DNA of 64,000 nucleotides from an uncultured Lachnospiraceae bacterium (GCA_910578335.1 CAJTPU010000012.1:1-64000); one strand, 5' to 3'. Positions 26,746-34,262 are shown, counted from the first letter of the stretch. Made by a program: numbers and translations. Notes: generated by a model not told the origin, from the sequence alone.

Positions 26746-28044
26746 TTAAACCAGTTTCCGTTTATCAATCACATGAACTGCTTTGCCCATGCTTCTTTCA
26801 ATACTCTTCGGCTCCACCAGCTTTACCTTCACGGCAAGCCCGATGGCATGTTGGATTACCGTCGCTATTTTCTTCGTCAGCTTTTCCAGCTCCTTGATTT
26901 CATCGGAGAAAAATCTTTCCTCTACCTCTACCTGCACCTCAAGCGTATCCAGATTATTTACCCTGTCTACCACCATCATATAGTGAGGCGTCGTCTCGCC
27001 CATTTCAAGCAGCGCAGCCTCTATCTGGGACGGGAACACATTGACGCCGCGGATAATCAGCATATCGTCGGAGCGTCCCTTGAACCGGCTGATTCTGGCG
27101 AGGGTTCTGCCGCACTCACAGGGCGTATAATCGATGCTGGTCAAGTCCCTGGTCCGATAGCGTAAAAGCGGAAGCCCTTCCTTGGTAATCGTGGTGAATA
27201 CCAGCTCACCCGTCTCGCCCGCCTGCAAAGGCGCGAGTGTTTCAGGGTCGATGATTTCCGGCAGAAAATGGTCCTCGTAGACATGCAGTCCCTTGTGGAA
27301 GCGGCAGTCACACGCCACGCCCGGTCCCATCACCTCGCTGAGCCCATAGATATCATGGGCATTGATGTGCAGCTTATTTTCAATCTGTTTTCTCATGTTT
27401 TCCGTCCACGGCTCCGCGCCGCAGACAGCAGCCTTCAGCTTAATATTGGGGATATCCCCCGCTTCCTCTAAGGTCTCTGCAATATGTAACAGATAAGAAG
27501 GCGTACAGGCAATGGCGGTAACGCCAAAATCCTTCATCATGGTGGTCAGCTTTTTCGTATTGCCCGTGGACATAGGCACTACCATGGCGCCCAGCTTCTC
27601 CGCGCCGCCGTGGGCGCCAAGACCGCCGGTAAAAAGCCCGTAGCCGTAAGCCACCTGAATCACGTCATCCCTTGTCACGCCCGCCATGCTGAGCGCTCTT
27701 GCCACACACTCACTCCAGATTTCCAAGTCTCTTCTGGTGTAGCCCACCACCGTCGCCTTGCCCGTGGTGCCGCTGGAAGCATGTACCCGCACAATCTCTG
27801 ACTGCGGAACCGCAAACAGCCCAAAAGGATAATTGTCCCGCAGGTCGCTCTTTGTGGTAAAGGGAAGCTTCGGCAAATCCTCTATCCCCCGTATATCCCC
27901 GGGCTCGATGCCAAGCTGCTGCATCTTTTTGCGGTAAAAAGGAACATTGTGATACACCCTGTCCACCATCTTTACCAGCCGTGCACTCTGCAGCACCGTC
28001 ATTTCATCCCTGCTCATGCACTCCTTTGTTTCATTCCATATCAT
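26746..28044 (-). CDS. paaK: Phenylacetate--CoA ligase
   Basis: A 432-residue AMP-forming aryl-acid CoA ligase. It contains HASSGTTGKATVVGYT (phosphate-binding loop), YGLSEVMGPGVA, the RYRTRDL motif and the C-terminal GRSDDMLIIRGVNVFPSQIE. It converts phenylacetate or a related aryl acid to its CoA ester. A homologue at 36989-38290 shares length and motifs. AGGAGG lies before the ATG at 28044. Upstream is a structured repeat element, which may have separated this unit from the iorAB block. Confidence 0.93.
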   Translation of the reverse strand: MIWNETKECMSRDEMTVLQSARLVKMVDRVYHNVPFYRKKMQQLGIEPGDIRGIEDLPKLPFTTKSDLRDNYPFGLFAVPQSEIVRVHASSGTTGKATVVGYTRRDLEIWSECVARALSMAGVTRDDVIQVAYGYGLFTGGLGAHGGAEKLGAMVVPMSTGNTKKLTTMMKDFGVTAIACTPSYLLHIAETLEEAGDIPNIKLKAAVCGAEPWTENMRKQIENKLHINAHDIYGLSEVMGPGVACDCRFHKGLHVYEDHFLPEIIDPETLAPLQAGETGELVFTTITKEGLPLLRYRTRDLTSIDYTPCECGRTLARISRFKGRSDDMLIIRGVNVFPSQIEAALLEMGETTPHYMMVVDRVNNLDTLEVQVEVEERFFSDEIKELEKLTKKIATVIQHAIGLAVKVKLVEPKSIERSMGKAVHVIDKRKLV

Positions 28045-28106
28045 ACCTGTCCTCCTTCTTGTACTGTGTATTTGGTAATTGCGAAATTCTAAGAGTTCCT
28101 GTTGTC

Positions 28107-28244
28107 ATTGTGTATATGGTATATTCCAACACAGACCCGCTTTCGCTCCGAGATTGCCGTAGCGGTACATAAGCTGCCAAAATACGGCAGCTAAGTGCCG
28201 ACGGCAATCAAGGGTCTGCTTATGGAATATACCATATACACAAT
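28107..28244 (-). repeat. Structured palindromic element, copy 1 (138-bp core)
   Basis: Perfect 22-bp terminal inverted repeats (28107-28128 and 28223-28244) enclose nested stems CAGACCC/GGGTCTG, GATTGCCGT/ACGGCAATC and AGCTGCC/GGCAGCT, so the whole unit can fold as one long hairpin. Diverged outer arms extend it to about 28071-28280. It is in reverse orientation to copies 2 and 3: the end reading ACACAATGAC is on the left here. It marks the left border of the AT-rich island. Confidence 0.85.
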
Positions 28245-28273
28245 TCGAAGCCGGAAATTTAGAGTTTCAATTC

Positions 28274-28711
28274 TTATTCCAGCCACTGAATGAATGCTGT
28301 TTTGTCTGTGCTGTTATAGCCTGCGTTTTCATAAAACCGAAGCGTTGTTTCTTTCTTGGAGCCGGTCAGCAGCATTATTTTATAGCAGTTTGCTTTTTTT
28401 GCTATTTCTCTGGCATAGTGCAGGCATTTTGCTGCATATCCCTTTCCCCGGTAATCCGCATGGGTAACGACGTTTTCTACAAAGGCATAGGGTCTGACAT
28501 TTCTTGTCAGATTGGGAATAATCACACAGACACAGGAAGACACTATTTTACCGTCCACCTCATTCACAATAATATGATGGTTTTCATCCCGCATAATCGT
28601 ATCCCACGTACTCTGCAAATGCGCCGTCATTTCCGGCACTCTGTTCTCATGCAAAAACAAATACAACGCCAGCAGCTCGTTCAACTCACTTTCTGCAATT
28701 TCCCTGACCAT
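28274..28711 (-). CDS. GNAT family N-acetyltransferase
   Basis: A 145-residue acetyltransferase with the acetyl-CoA loop VVTHADYRGKGYAAKCLHYA and a C-terminal LRFYENAGYN strand. The chosen start has AGGAGGG four bases upstream; a GTG nine codons earlier is less likely. Its stop lies in the outer arm of repeat element copy 1. Base composition is intermediate between the flanking chromosome and the AT-rich genes that follow. Substrate unknown. Confidence 0.85.
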   Translation of the reverse strand: MVREIAESELNELLALYLFLHENRVPEMTAHLQSTWDTIMRDENHHIIVNEVDGKIVSSCVCVIIPNLTRNVRPYAFVENVVTHADYRGKGYAAKCLHYAREIAKKANCYKIMLLTGSKKETTLRFYENAGYNSTDKTAFIQWLE

Positions 28712-28739
28712 ACAACCCTCCTGTCCGCTGATGTGCACT

Positions 28740-29183
28740 TTATAATAGGATTACATTATCTTTAGCTGACAGCATCTTGTCTGCAATGTTTTTCACATCC
28801 TCATCTGACATTATATATCCTATTACATCCGGTATTGACATGGACTTATGAATCAATTCTCCGTAATATCCTCCTATATCGTCTTTCCCGGATATAATAG
28901 ATTCCCTTATGATTCCTATGATTGTTTCTAATTCTACCCTATCCAAATCGTTTACATATGGCGGTTCTTTAGTCAATGTCATTCTTGCCAGGTTGTCCAA
29001 ATCAGTCCAACCCCAATACTCTGCAAATTCTTCAACTGTATGTGATTTCCCTGTTACATTTTGTAACACGCTCAATTCATGGCTGCAATCTTTGTCCAAA
29101 TTATGTGCAATAAAATCAATTATTTTTGCAACCTTGCCTACATCGTCTTCATTTATTGAGGGAAATTCTAAAATTTTTCTCAT
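28740..29183 (-). CDS. Hypothetical protein, island gene
   Basis: A 147-residue soluble acidic protein that I cannot assign. It has no signal peptide, membrane segment or familiar motif; the region EFAEYWGWTDLDNLARMTL and the end DEDVKNIADKML look helical. GAGG lies eight bases before the ATG. It is AT-rich like its upstream neighbours and the last such gene before copy 1 of the repeat element. The spacer to the preceding kinase gene carries the palindrome AACTTCCAGTT at the stop codon. Confidence 0.65.
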   Translation of the reverse strand: MRKILEFPSINEDDVGKVAKIIDFIAHNLDKDCSHELSVLQNVTGKSHTVEEFAEYWGWTDLDNLARMTLTKEPPYVNDLDRVELETIIGIIRESIISGKDDIGGYYGELIHKSMSIPDVIGYIMSDEDVKNIADKMLSAKDNVILL

Positions 29184-29198
29184 TTACACTACCTCATC

Positions 29199-29209
29199 AA
29201 CTGGAAGTT
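29199..29209. repeat. Island junction palindrome AACTGGAAGTT
   Basis: An 11-base near-palindrome overlapping the TAA of the kinase gene. It matches the right arm of the junction at 29736-29783. Confidence 0.5.
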
Positions 29210-29723
29210 AGCTTTTTATCTGTTCTATTATAAGATTTATATTTTCTTCAATGGGTTTTGTTCCGTCAATTCTTATGATAGGACAGTTTAAAGACTGTAC
29301 CCATTTTTCAACAGTATCCTCGGCTCTGGATTTGACTAAATCAAAAAAGCGTTGTTCCTGTTCGTATAAATCTCCGCCTAATAACATTCTGCTTCCAAAT
29401 TTCTGAAAAGAACGATTCTTAACTCGTTCTATCCGAATATCCTTGGGAACATCAATTAATACGGCATACTGATAAATAGATTCTCCATAATCACCTTTTA
29501 CAGATGAAAAAACAAAATTTTCATGTGCTTTAATCTCATTGAAAAGAAGGTTTTTAACCTCTTCACGAGTACGTGGAGCCGCATAGATATAAATAGGGTC
29601 TGTCTTGGGAAAATACAAGTCCTCATTATCTATGAAATAAAAGTGCAGCCTCTCAGCAAGAGCCTTTCCCAACGTACTCTTTCCACTGCCATTTAAGCCG
29701 CACATAATAATTCCTGTTCCCAT
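29208..29723 (-). CDS. P-loop kinase-like protein, island gene
   Basis: A 171-residue protein with Walker A in IIMCGLNGSGKSTLGKAL at the N terminus and the layout of shikimate or nucleotide kinases: a substrate-site region FYFIDNEDLYFPKTDP, an Arg-rich segment DIRIERVKNRSFQKFG and a final nucleotide-binding stretch. Substrate unknown. GAAGGAG precedes the ATG at 29723 by six bases. It is AT-rich and flanked by junction repeats. Confidence 0.75.
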   Translation of the reverse strand: MGTGIIMCGLNGSGKSTLGKALAERLHFYFIDNEDLYFPKTDPIYIYAAPRTREEVKNLLFNEIKAHENFVFSSVKGDYGESIYQYAVLIDVPKDIRIERVKNRSFQKFGSRMLLGGDLYEQEQRFFDLVKSRAEDTVEKWVQSLNCPIIRIDGTKPIEENINLIIEQIKS

Positions 29724-29735
29724 GAGTTGCTCCTT

Positions 29736-29783
29736 CAATTTCCGATTTTTCGCTCTCTCAACTCCCCAACAAACTGGAAGTTG
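29736..29783. repeat. Island junction repeat, long form A
   Basis: A 33-base core from CCGATTTTTCGC to CCCCAACAAAC is identical to that at 30361-30408. The arms CAATTTCC and GGAAGTTG pair over eight positions with one G-T pair. It lies between the stop at 29799 and the ribosome binding site of the next gene. Confidence 0.75.
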
Positions 29784-29798
29784 TCCTTAAAAAAATAT

Positions 29799-30344
29799 CT
29801 AAGATAGTAAAGCCATCCCACTTGCGACTTTTTCTTTTATTGCGGAAACTGCCTCTTTAATTGAGTATCCAGTCGTATCTATGACATTCGATTCATATAT
29901 TCCCAAATTGGAAAACTGCTCCCACATTGTTTCCACCAATTCAATATTTGTTTCTCTGTCTAATTTTGAGCGTTTGACAGCTCGCTTCATGGTTTCTTCT
30001 TTACTCGCCCTTAAAACGATATAATGTACTTCATAATGCTCTTGGACAATGTTTCGCCACGGCTCCAAAAACCATGTTCCTATGATTCCATCTACAATTA
30101 CATCGTATCCCCCTCGAACATATCGTTTTGCGGCTTCTAAAAAGGCTTCTATCACAATCAAATTCTGCTCATTTGATTCTGGTAAATGAGGGGGAATTGC
30201 TCCCTTGCTCAAATAATGGTAAAAATCATCTGTATACATATGCACAGATTTTTCCATATCTGATTCTTTCGCAACAATAGACGCCGTTGTAGTTTTTCCC
30301 GTTCCGGGTGAACCTGTGATTACAATAATTCTTCCTTGATTCAT
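29799..30344 (-). CDS. P-loop kinase-like protein, island gene
   Basis: A 181-residue protein with Walker A in IIVITGSPGTGKTTTA, an acidic DDF motif after the second strand and an Arg-rich lid (KRAVKRSKLDRETN). It resembles the zeta-toxin/chloramphenicol-phosphotransferase-like P-loop group, but I cannot name a substrate. GGAGG precedes the ATG by nine bases. It is not closely similar to the kinase gene that follows. Both neighbouring spacers contain the long junction repeat. Confidence 0.75.
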   Translation of the reverse strand: MNQGRIIVITGSPGTGKTTTASIVAKESDMEKSVHMYTDDFYHYLSKGAIPPHLPESNEQNLIVIEAFLEAAKRYVRGGYDVIVDGIIGTWFLEPWRNIVQEHYEVHYIVLRASKEETMKRAVKRSKLDRETNIELVETMWEQFSNLGIYESNVIDTTGYSIKEAVSAIKEKVASGMALLS

Positions 30345-30360
30345 CTATGCATTACCTCCG

Positions 30361-30408
30361 CAAATCCCGATTTTTCGCTCTCTCAACTCCCCAACAAACG
30401 GGAATTTT
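30361..30408. repeat. Island junction repeat, long form B
   Basis: Shares 33 identical bases with 29736-29783. The arms are different, AAATCCC and GGGAATTT, yet pair with one bulged base. It abuts the stop codon at 30409. Confidence 0.75.
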
Positions 30409-30768
30409 CTACTCAGCATATATTTCTAAAAATGATGTGATTTTCCCATGAGTATATTCGCCCTCAATCAGCCCAAACTCTGGGTCATAATATTTATTAT
30501 CATACAGCAGTGTCCAATGTGTATATCCTGCATCTGTATGGACTGTCAGTATCGAATACTTGTAGGGAACAGGATTCTTTTTGGAAATCCGCTTGTTTCT
30601 TTCAGCGTGTCCAATGCCATAAAAATCAAGTATTTCTATCAGTTGCCCGATACTCGTCGCTCCATCTGTTTTCATATCCTTTATTACTTCCTCAATATTT
30701 TTCCCTGCAATCATAGCAATACACGCCTGTCCACACGTTGAAAAAGTAGACTGCATAATCAACTCCAT
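30409..30768 (-). CDS. Single-domain C39-like cysteine peptidase, island gene
   Basis: A 119-residue protein with the arrangement of C39/papain-like peptidases: Gln6, catalytic Cys12 in STCGQACIAMI, His84 in THWTLLY and Asp95 in YYDPEFG. In C39 transporters this fold cuts double-glycine leaders; here it stands alone with no membrane or ATPase part, so the target is unknown. GAGGAGG lies upstream of the ATG. A frameshifted small membrane gene precedes it by 21 bases. Confidence 0.75.
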   Translation of the reverse strand: MELIMQSTFSTCGQACIAMIAGKNIEEVIKDMKTDGATSIGQLIEILDFYGIGHAERNKRISKKNPVPYKYSILTVHTDAGYTHWTLLYDNKYYDPEFGLIEGEYTHGKITSFLEIYAE

Positions 30769-30789
30769 ATATATTATCCTCCTCGATTT

Positions 30790-31001
30790 TCATTTTTGGC
30801 TTATATATGTCATAGCAAACGCAACACCAATGCCTAATACTACCCATATTATAGCCGCCCGGCAGAAGTCATAAAACGCACCGCCCAAGAAAGTGCTAAT
30901 CGAATAAATTATCGCAACAGAAAATAGCAAAATTGCTGTTGCTAATATTAATCTCTTGTTGCCTTTTGCAGCCTTTCATCCTTCTCAATCTTTTCTTCCA
31001 T
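30790..31001 (-). pseudogene. Small two-helix membrane protein gene with a frameshift
   Basis: From ATG 31001 (GGAG eight bases upstream) the frame reads MEEKIEKDERLQKATRD and stops. After a -1 shift near the AAAA run the next frame continues GNKRLILATAILLFSVAII and on to a second hydrophobic stretch, ending YISQK and TGA at 30790. The two parts together make a coherent protein of about 70 residues with two membrane helices. It is either a recent one-base mutation, a sequence error or a programmed shift; a simple frameshift is likeliest. No standard ORF longer than the fragment covers it. Confidence 0.6.
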
Positions 31002-31387
31002 TTTTGTGTCTCCTTTCAATAGTTCATCTATAGAAAATCGTCTATCAAAAGGCTTTGACACACCTACAAAAACGCTGTCAAAAACCTTTTACATACCGTC
31101 AAATTCCAATTTATCATTCAAGCATTTTAGAAACACTGTATTTTTTAAGGCATTTTACCTATTTTGTGTTCCAGCCTTATGTATTTTCCCTTATTTTTGC
31201 CCTTGCGAGCCGAAATAAGGAAACCATTAACTAAATAGCAAGCTTCTTTTCAGCTAGAATAAGCTTTCGATAATTAAGAGCGAAATACACTCCTCGCACA
31301 AACCTACAGTTTGAACTCAGCGTATTTTGTCTCTGCAACCTCATGGAGCAGGATAACCATAACCTTACCGAGCAGGATAAAGTGGCA
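31002..31387. other. Spacer of about 390 bases without an intact gene
   Basis: AT-rich. It contains the junction palindrome at 31099-31115, a hairpin CCTTATTT/AAATAAGG (31189-31196 with 31213-31220) and a short plus-strand open stretch ending EQDKVAL near 31393 that may be a gene remnant. I see no RNA gene. Confidence 0.5.
31099..31115. repeat. Island palindrome TCAAATTCCAATTTATC
   Basis: Identical over 17 bases to 32570-32586, where it carries the stop codon of an acetyltransferase gene. Its centre AAATTCCAATTT is a near-perfect palindrome. Here no intact gene ends in it, which suggests a lost gene. Confidence 0.6.
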
Positions 31388-32149
31388 CTATAATACTTCA
31401 ACCAGTTTTTTACAAAGCGTCACAAGGTCATAGCGAATTCCTTTTCGACTACGCCAGCTTCTATTGCTCCACTCGTCCTGTGAAACATCATCACCGCCAT
31501 ATATCAAAGCTCCATATTTAAAACCTCTGAATTGTGAAACGGCAATACACCCTGCCTGCTCCATTTCCACAATCTTCGCACCTTCTTCTTTTCGCCGTGC
31601 TATTTTGTCAGCAGTTTCTCTGAATAATGCATCTGTTGTCCAAGTCAATCCTCGAATGTATGGAATGGAATTATTCTCTAAATACTGTGTAATTTTTTCA
31701 GTGGTTTCGGGATTTGTAAAGATATATCTTGAAGGTTCTATGTAATGGTATGAAAACCCCTCATCCCTAATTGCTCCGTCCACAACAAGTACTTGACCCA
31801 CTTCGATGTTTTTGTCGAGAACTCCACCGCCGCCACAGAACATAACTTTAGTAATACCCATGGCATTAAATAAATCCAAATTTCCTGCACAGGCTGGACA
31901 TCCTATCTGACCCAATGTAATCAGAATGTCATCGTCTAAAAAGCGATATATTAAGACTGGGTTCTCACCACCAATCGTTTTTTCAAGCATAATCTTACCT
32001 TCGTCTACTAATTTATCCATAACCTCAGGGAAAAAAGTAATAATTAACTTATCTGTTTCAAACAATTGGTCTACAAAAGATGTCGGATTTAATTTTGCAA
32101 CTTTGTTATCATCAAACTCTAATATTGGATATTTGCTTTCCGTAGTCAT
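31388..32149 (-). CDS. Nucleoside phosphorylase family protein, island gene
   Basis: A 253-residue protein of the PNP/UDP phosphorylase superfamily, which splits nucleosides with phosphate. It shows the glycine-rich strand VMFCGGGGVLD, LVVDGAIRDEGFSYHY, the substrate segment EGAKIVEMEQAGCIAVSQFRG and the closing DDVSQDEW. The base preferred is not readable. It has its own strong promoter and a palindrome in its leader. AT-rich like its neighbours. Confidence 0.85.
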   Translation of the reverse strand: MTTESKYPILEFDDNKVAKLNPTSFVDQLFETDKLIITFFPEVMDKLVDEGKIMLEKTIGGENPVLIYRFLDDDILITLGQIGCPACAGNLDLFNAMGITKVMFCGGGGVLDKNIEVGQVLVVDGAIRDEGFSYHYIEPSRYIFTNPETTEKITQYLENNSIPYIRGLTWTTDALFRETADKIARRKEEGAKIVEMEQAGCIAVSQFRGFKYGALIYGGDDVSQDEWSNRSWRSRKGIRYDLVTLCKKLVEVL

Positions 32150-32171
32150 AATATTTGTTCAACCTCCATAG

Positions 32172-32187
32172 AGCCACATATGTGACT
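32172..32187. promoter_or_regulatory. Palindrome in the nucleoside phosphorylase leader, possible operator
   Basis: AGCCACATATGTGACT is symmetric at 14 of 16 positions and lies between the predicted transcription start and the ribosome binding site. Confidence 0.4.
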
Positions 32188-32201
32188 ATATTTTTTAAAG
32201 C

Positions 32202-32230
32202 ATTATAAAGCGAAACGGCGATATGTTCAA
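32202..32230 (-). promoter_or_regulatory. Promoter of the nucleoside phosphorylase gene
   Basis: Minus strand TTGAAC (32225-32230), 17-bp spacer, TATAAT (32202-32207). It indicates independent transcription of this island gene. Confidence 0.75.
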
Positions 32231-32569
32231 GTAATCAGAAATCGACTGATTACTTATGCAGTTTTGATTACACATAAATCAGCTTATTGTTTTCAGTATA
32301 AAGGGACTTATCCATCTTGAAATCCTACGTTATAATATATTTGCACACAGGTCACAGTTTCCTAATCGCCACGCTTTGTTATATCTTGTTATGAGATTTT
32401 CCTGCCCTTGCTTTTGCCCTTATGAGCAATCGTAGCAAGAGTAAACTTGTGTGAAACCATATAAAGAGATAAGGGTAGCAGACTGCGATAAATCCTTTGT
32501 TTTCAAGGTTTCCCACGGATTTTATTGATAACCTACGGCAAGCAATAATCGCTCATAAAACCGTGTTTT
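32231..32569. other. Spacer of about 340 bases upstream of the phosphorylase promoter
   Basis: AT-rich with no open frame of note. It includes a stretch near 32403-32425 (GCCCTTGCTTTTGCCCTTAT) resembling one near 31198. No RNA gene or terminator with a clear T-run was found. Confidence 0.5.
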
Positions 32570-32586
32570 TCAAATTCCAATTTATC
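32570..32586. repeat. Island palindrome at an acetyltransferase stop
   Basis: TCAAATTCCAATTTATC, identical to 31099-31115. The TAA of the acetyltransferase gene lies inside it (32582-32584). Confidence 0.6.
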
Positions 32587-33097
32587 CATCCAGTTCAATC
32601 CAATATCTTTGTTCCACAACACCATCAACAATAATCTCGTTTTCTAGTACACCGCCATTATTTCTAATGCTCTTGGCTGAACCAACGTTATCTTTATCAC
32701 AAACCATTAAAACCTTCTGTATTCCCAATTTTCTGCATTCGTCCAAAGCCAACGATATCATTTTAGTTGCAATCCCTTTTCTTCTCTCAGATGGACGAAC
32801 ACCATCTCCTATGTGACCACCGTTTAATAATAATGTTTCGTTCAAATAGTGTCGAATATTTACAGCACCTACAACAATGTTTCGAGCTTCGTCTAAACAA
32901 AAAAATGTAGAATCCGGAACCAAACCTTTACTGGTATCTTTTACTTCAAGATTGTTGCAATAGCACTCAAAATCATGGTAGTCTAAGCGGCTGATTGCAT
33001 GGGGAATGATTTTTTCGCCAGAAGCATTCCACTCGTCCAACATATCTCTAATTTGATTACAATATTCATTTGTTGCTTTCACTAACTTAAGTTTCAC
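32582..33097 (-). CDS. GNAT family N-acetyltransferase, island gene
   Basis: A 171-residue acetyltransferase with LNGGHIGDGVRPSERRKGIATKMISLALDE as the acetyl-CoA region and KVLMVCDKDNVGSAKSIRNNGGVLE following, typical of the RimJ/RimL-like branch. It starts with GTG; GGGGG lies nine bases upstream. The stop is inside a palindrome and another acetyltransferase gene lies 30 bases upstream. Substrate unknown. Confidence 0.87.
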   Translation of the reverse strand: MKLKLVKATNEYCNQIRDMLDEWNASGEKIIPHAISRLDYHDFECYCNNLEVKDTSKGLVPDSTFFCLDEARNIVVGAVNIRHYLNETLLLNGGHIGDGVRPSERRKGIATKMISLALDECRKLGIQKVLMVCDKDNVGSAKSIRNNGGVLENEIIVDGVVEQRYWIELDG

Positions 33098-33109
33098 GAC
33101 AATCCCCCA

Positions 33110-33130
33110 TAAATACCGATTTTTCAGTTA
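33110..33130. repeat. Island junction motif, variant TAAATACCGATTTTT
   Basis: A one-base variant of AAATCCCGATTT in the 30-base spacer between two acetyltransferase genes. It runs into the stop codon at 33128-33130. Confidence 0.55.
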
Positions 33131-33628
33131 AAAACATTTTTCCATCAAAAAGAATTTTCCTTTTCGCCAGTCAGCATAACCAACTTCCGAATAACCTAAA
33201 GAATTATATAGCCTTAATGCAAATGGATTTTTAGAGAATACATCTAATCGAATCACATGAATACCCATTTCTGTTAATTGCTTTTCAATATATAATAGCG
33301 TAGATTTAGCAATTCCTCTATTTTGAAAAATCGGATTCACACAAAGCCTATGTATAATATAAAATGGCTTATCTTTATAGTTCCACTTGCCGTTTTCATA
33401 TTCTTTATCACACTTTTGATTTAAGGTATATACAACCGCTATTTGACCATTCATTAACCCTACATAGAGTTGACTTTTATCACCATCTTCCTGAAAATCT
33501 TCTTTAGCAGGATACAAATCATCCCATTGAAAAATATTATCTCGCTCCATAGCATCTATAGCAGTGCGAACTATACTGTATATTTCTTCAATATCATTTG
33601 GAGTTGCCTTTCTATATTTTAGTAGCAT
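33128..33628 (-). CDS. GNAT family N-acetyltransferase, island gene
   Basis: A 166-residue acetyltransferase: YRKATPNDIEEIYSIVRTAIDAM at the N terminus, LCVNPIFQNRGIAKSTLLYIEKQL as the acetyl-CoA loop and RLYNSLGYSEVGYADW near the end. GAGG precedes the ATG by eight bases. Flanked on both sides by junction motifs. It differs clearly from the adjacent acetyltransferases, so the three are not recent tandem duplicates. Confidence 0.87.
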   Translation of the reverse strand: MLLKYRKATPNDIEEIYSIVRTAIDAMERDNIFQWDDLYPAKEDFQEDGDKSQLYVGLMNGQIAVVYTLNQKCDKEYENGKWNYKDKPFYIIHRLCVNPIFQNRGIAKSTLLYIEKQLTEMGIHVIRLDVFSKNPFALRLYNSLGYSEVGYADWRKGKFFLMEKCF

Positions 33629-33641
33629 TACTTTTTCCTCA

Positions 33642-33655
33642 CAAATCCCGATTTA
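33642..33655. repeat. Island junction motif CAAATCCCGATTTA
   Basis: A copy of the AAATCCCGATTT palindrome whose final bases are the stop codon of the following-coordinate acetyltransferase gene (33653-33655). Confidence 0.6.
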
Positions 33656-34237
33656 CCATCTCTGTTCTTCTCTGTTAAAGAAGTATCCCAAATTGATTCT
33701 TACTTCCCTCCTTTTAATATCATTGTTTGTATAACAGCATGTATCAAATCCAATCAGTTCAAATCCTTCGTGAAGATAAAAGCCTATCGCGTTCACATTA
33801 CATGATTGCGTTTCTAAAATTATGGCACGCCTTTTTTGTTTTATGGCAATCTCTTTTGCTTTATCCATCAGACTTTTCCCAATACCCTTATTGCGGAGTT
33901 CATCTGATACCCATAATTCTGTTACCATAAGCCTGTTCGACCATTCTTCAGGGCATACCTCTATACAAGCCAGCAAATTCCCACTATCGCTTACTACACC
34001 ATACGCTTCCGCTTTCTCCCAATGCTCCTGATACAAGGAATCAGGAAAATCATATTCCTCTGGTGTATGAACAATTTCCTTTTCCGCTCTCTTTCGAATC
34101 AATGAAATCTTGCATCCGCTACAATCCATTGGTTCCATTATCAAATCATAGAAACTATCGCTTTTAGTCACAAGTGGTATGACTGCCCCTTTCCAGTTTT
34201 CCTTGGGCAATTCTATTATTTCATAATTTCTATCCAT
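33653..34237 (-). CDS. GNAT family N-acetyltransferase, island gene
   Basis: A 194-residue acetyltransferase with ELWVSDELRNKGIGKSLMDKAKEIA (acetyl-CoA loop) and IGFYLHEGFELIGFDTCCY. The N-terminal third (to about residue 70) precedes the usual fold and contains CSGCKISLIRKRAEKE. GGAGG lies upstream of the ATG. It resembles GNAT proteins often found near resistance genes, but no drug is implied by sequence. It is the first gene of the island in transcription order. Confidence 0.87.
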   Translation of the reverse strand: MDRNYEIIELPKENWKGAVIPLVTKSDSFYDLIMEPMDCSGCKISLIRKRAEKEIVHTPEEYDFPDSLYQEHWEKAEAYGVVSDSGNLLACIEVCPEEWSNRLMVTELWVSDELRNKGIGKSLMDKAKEIAIKQKRRAIILETQSCNVNAIGFYLHEGFELIGFDTCCYTNNDIKRREVRINLGYFFNREEQRW

Positions 34238-34248
34238 CAGCCTGCCTC

Positions 34249-34262
34249 CAAATCCCGATTTG
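34249..34262. repeat. Island junction motif CAAATCCCGATTTG
   Basis: Copy of the AAATCCCGATTT palindrome just before the ribosome binding site of the 33653-34237 gene. Confidence 0.6.

Noticed and set aside
31319..31393. Short plus-strand frame ending EQDKVAL
   Set aside because: Too short and interrupted by a stop upstream; at most a gene remnant, mentioned in the spacer entry.
28740..34262. Calling the island a classical integron
   Set aside because: No integrase gene or attI is present and the junctions lack the canonical GTTRRRY/RYYYAAC ends; only the general layout is similar.
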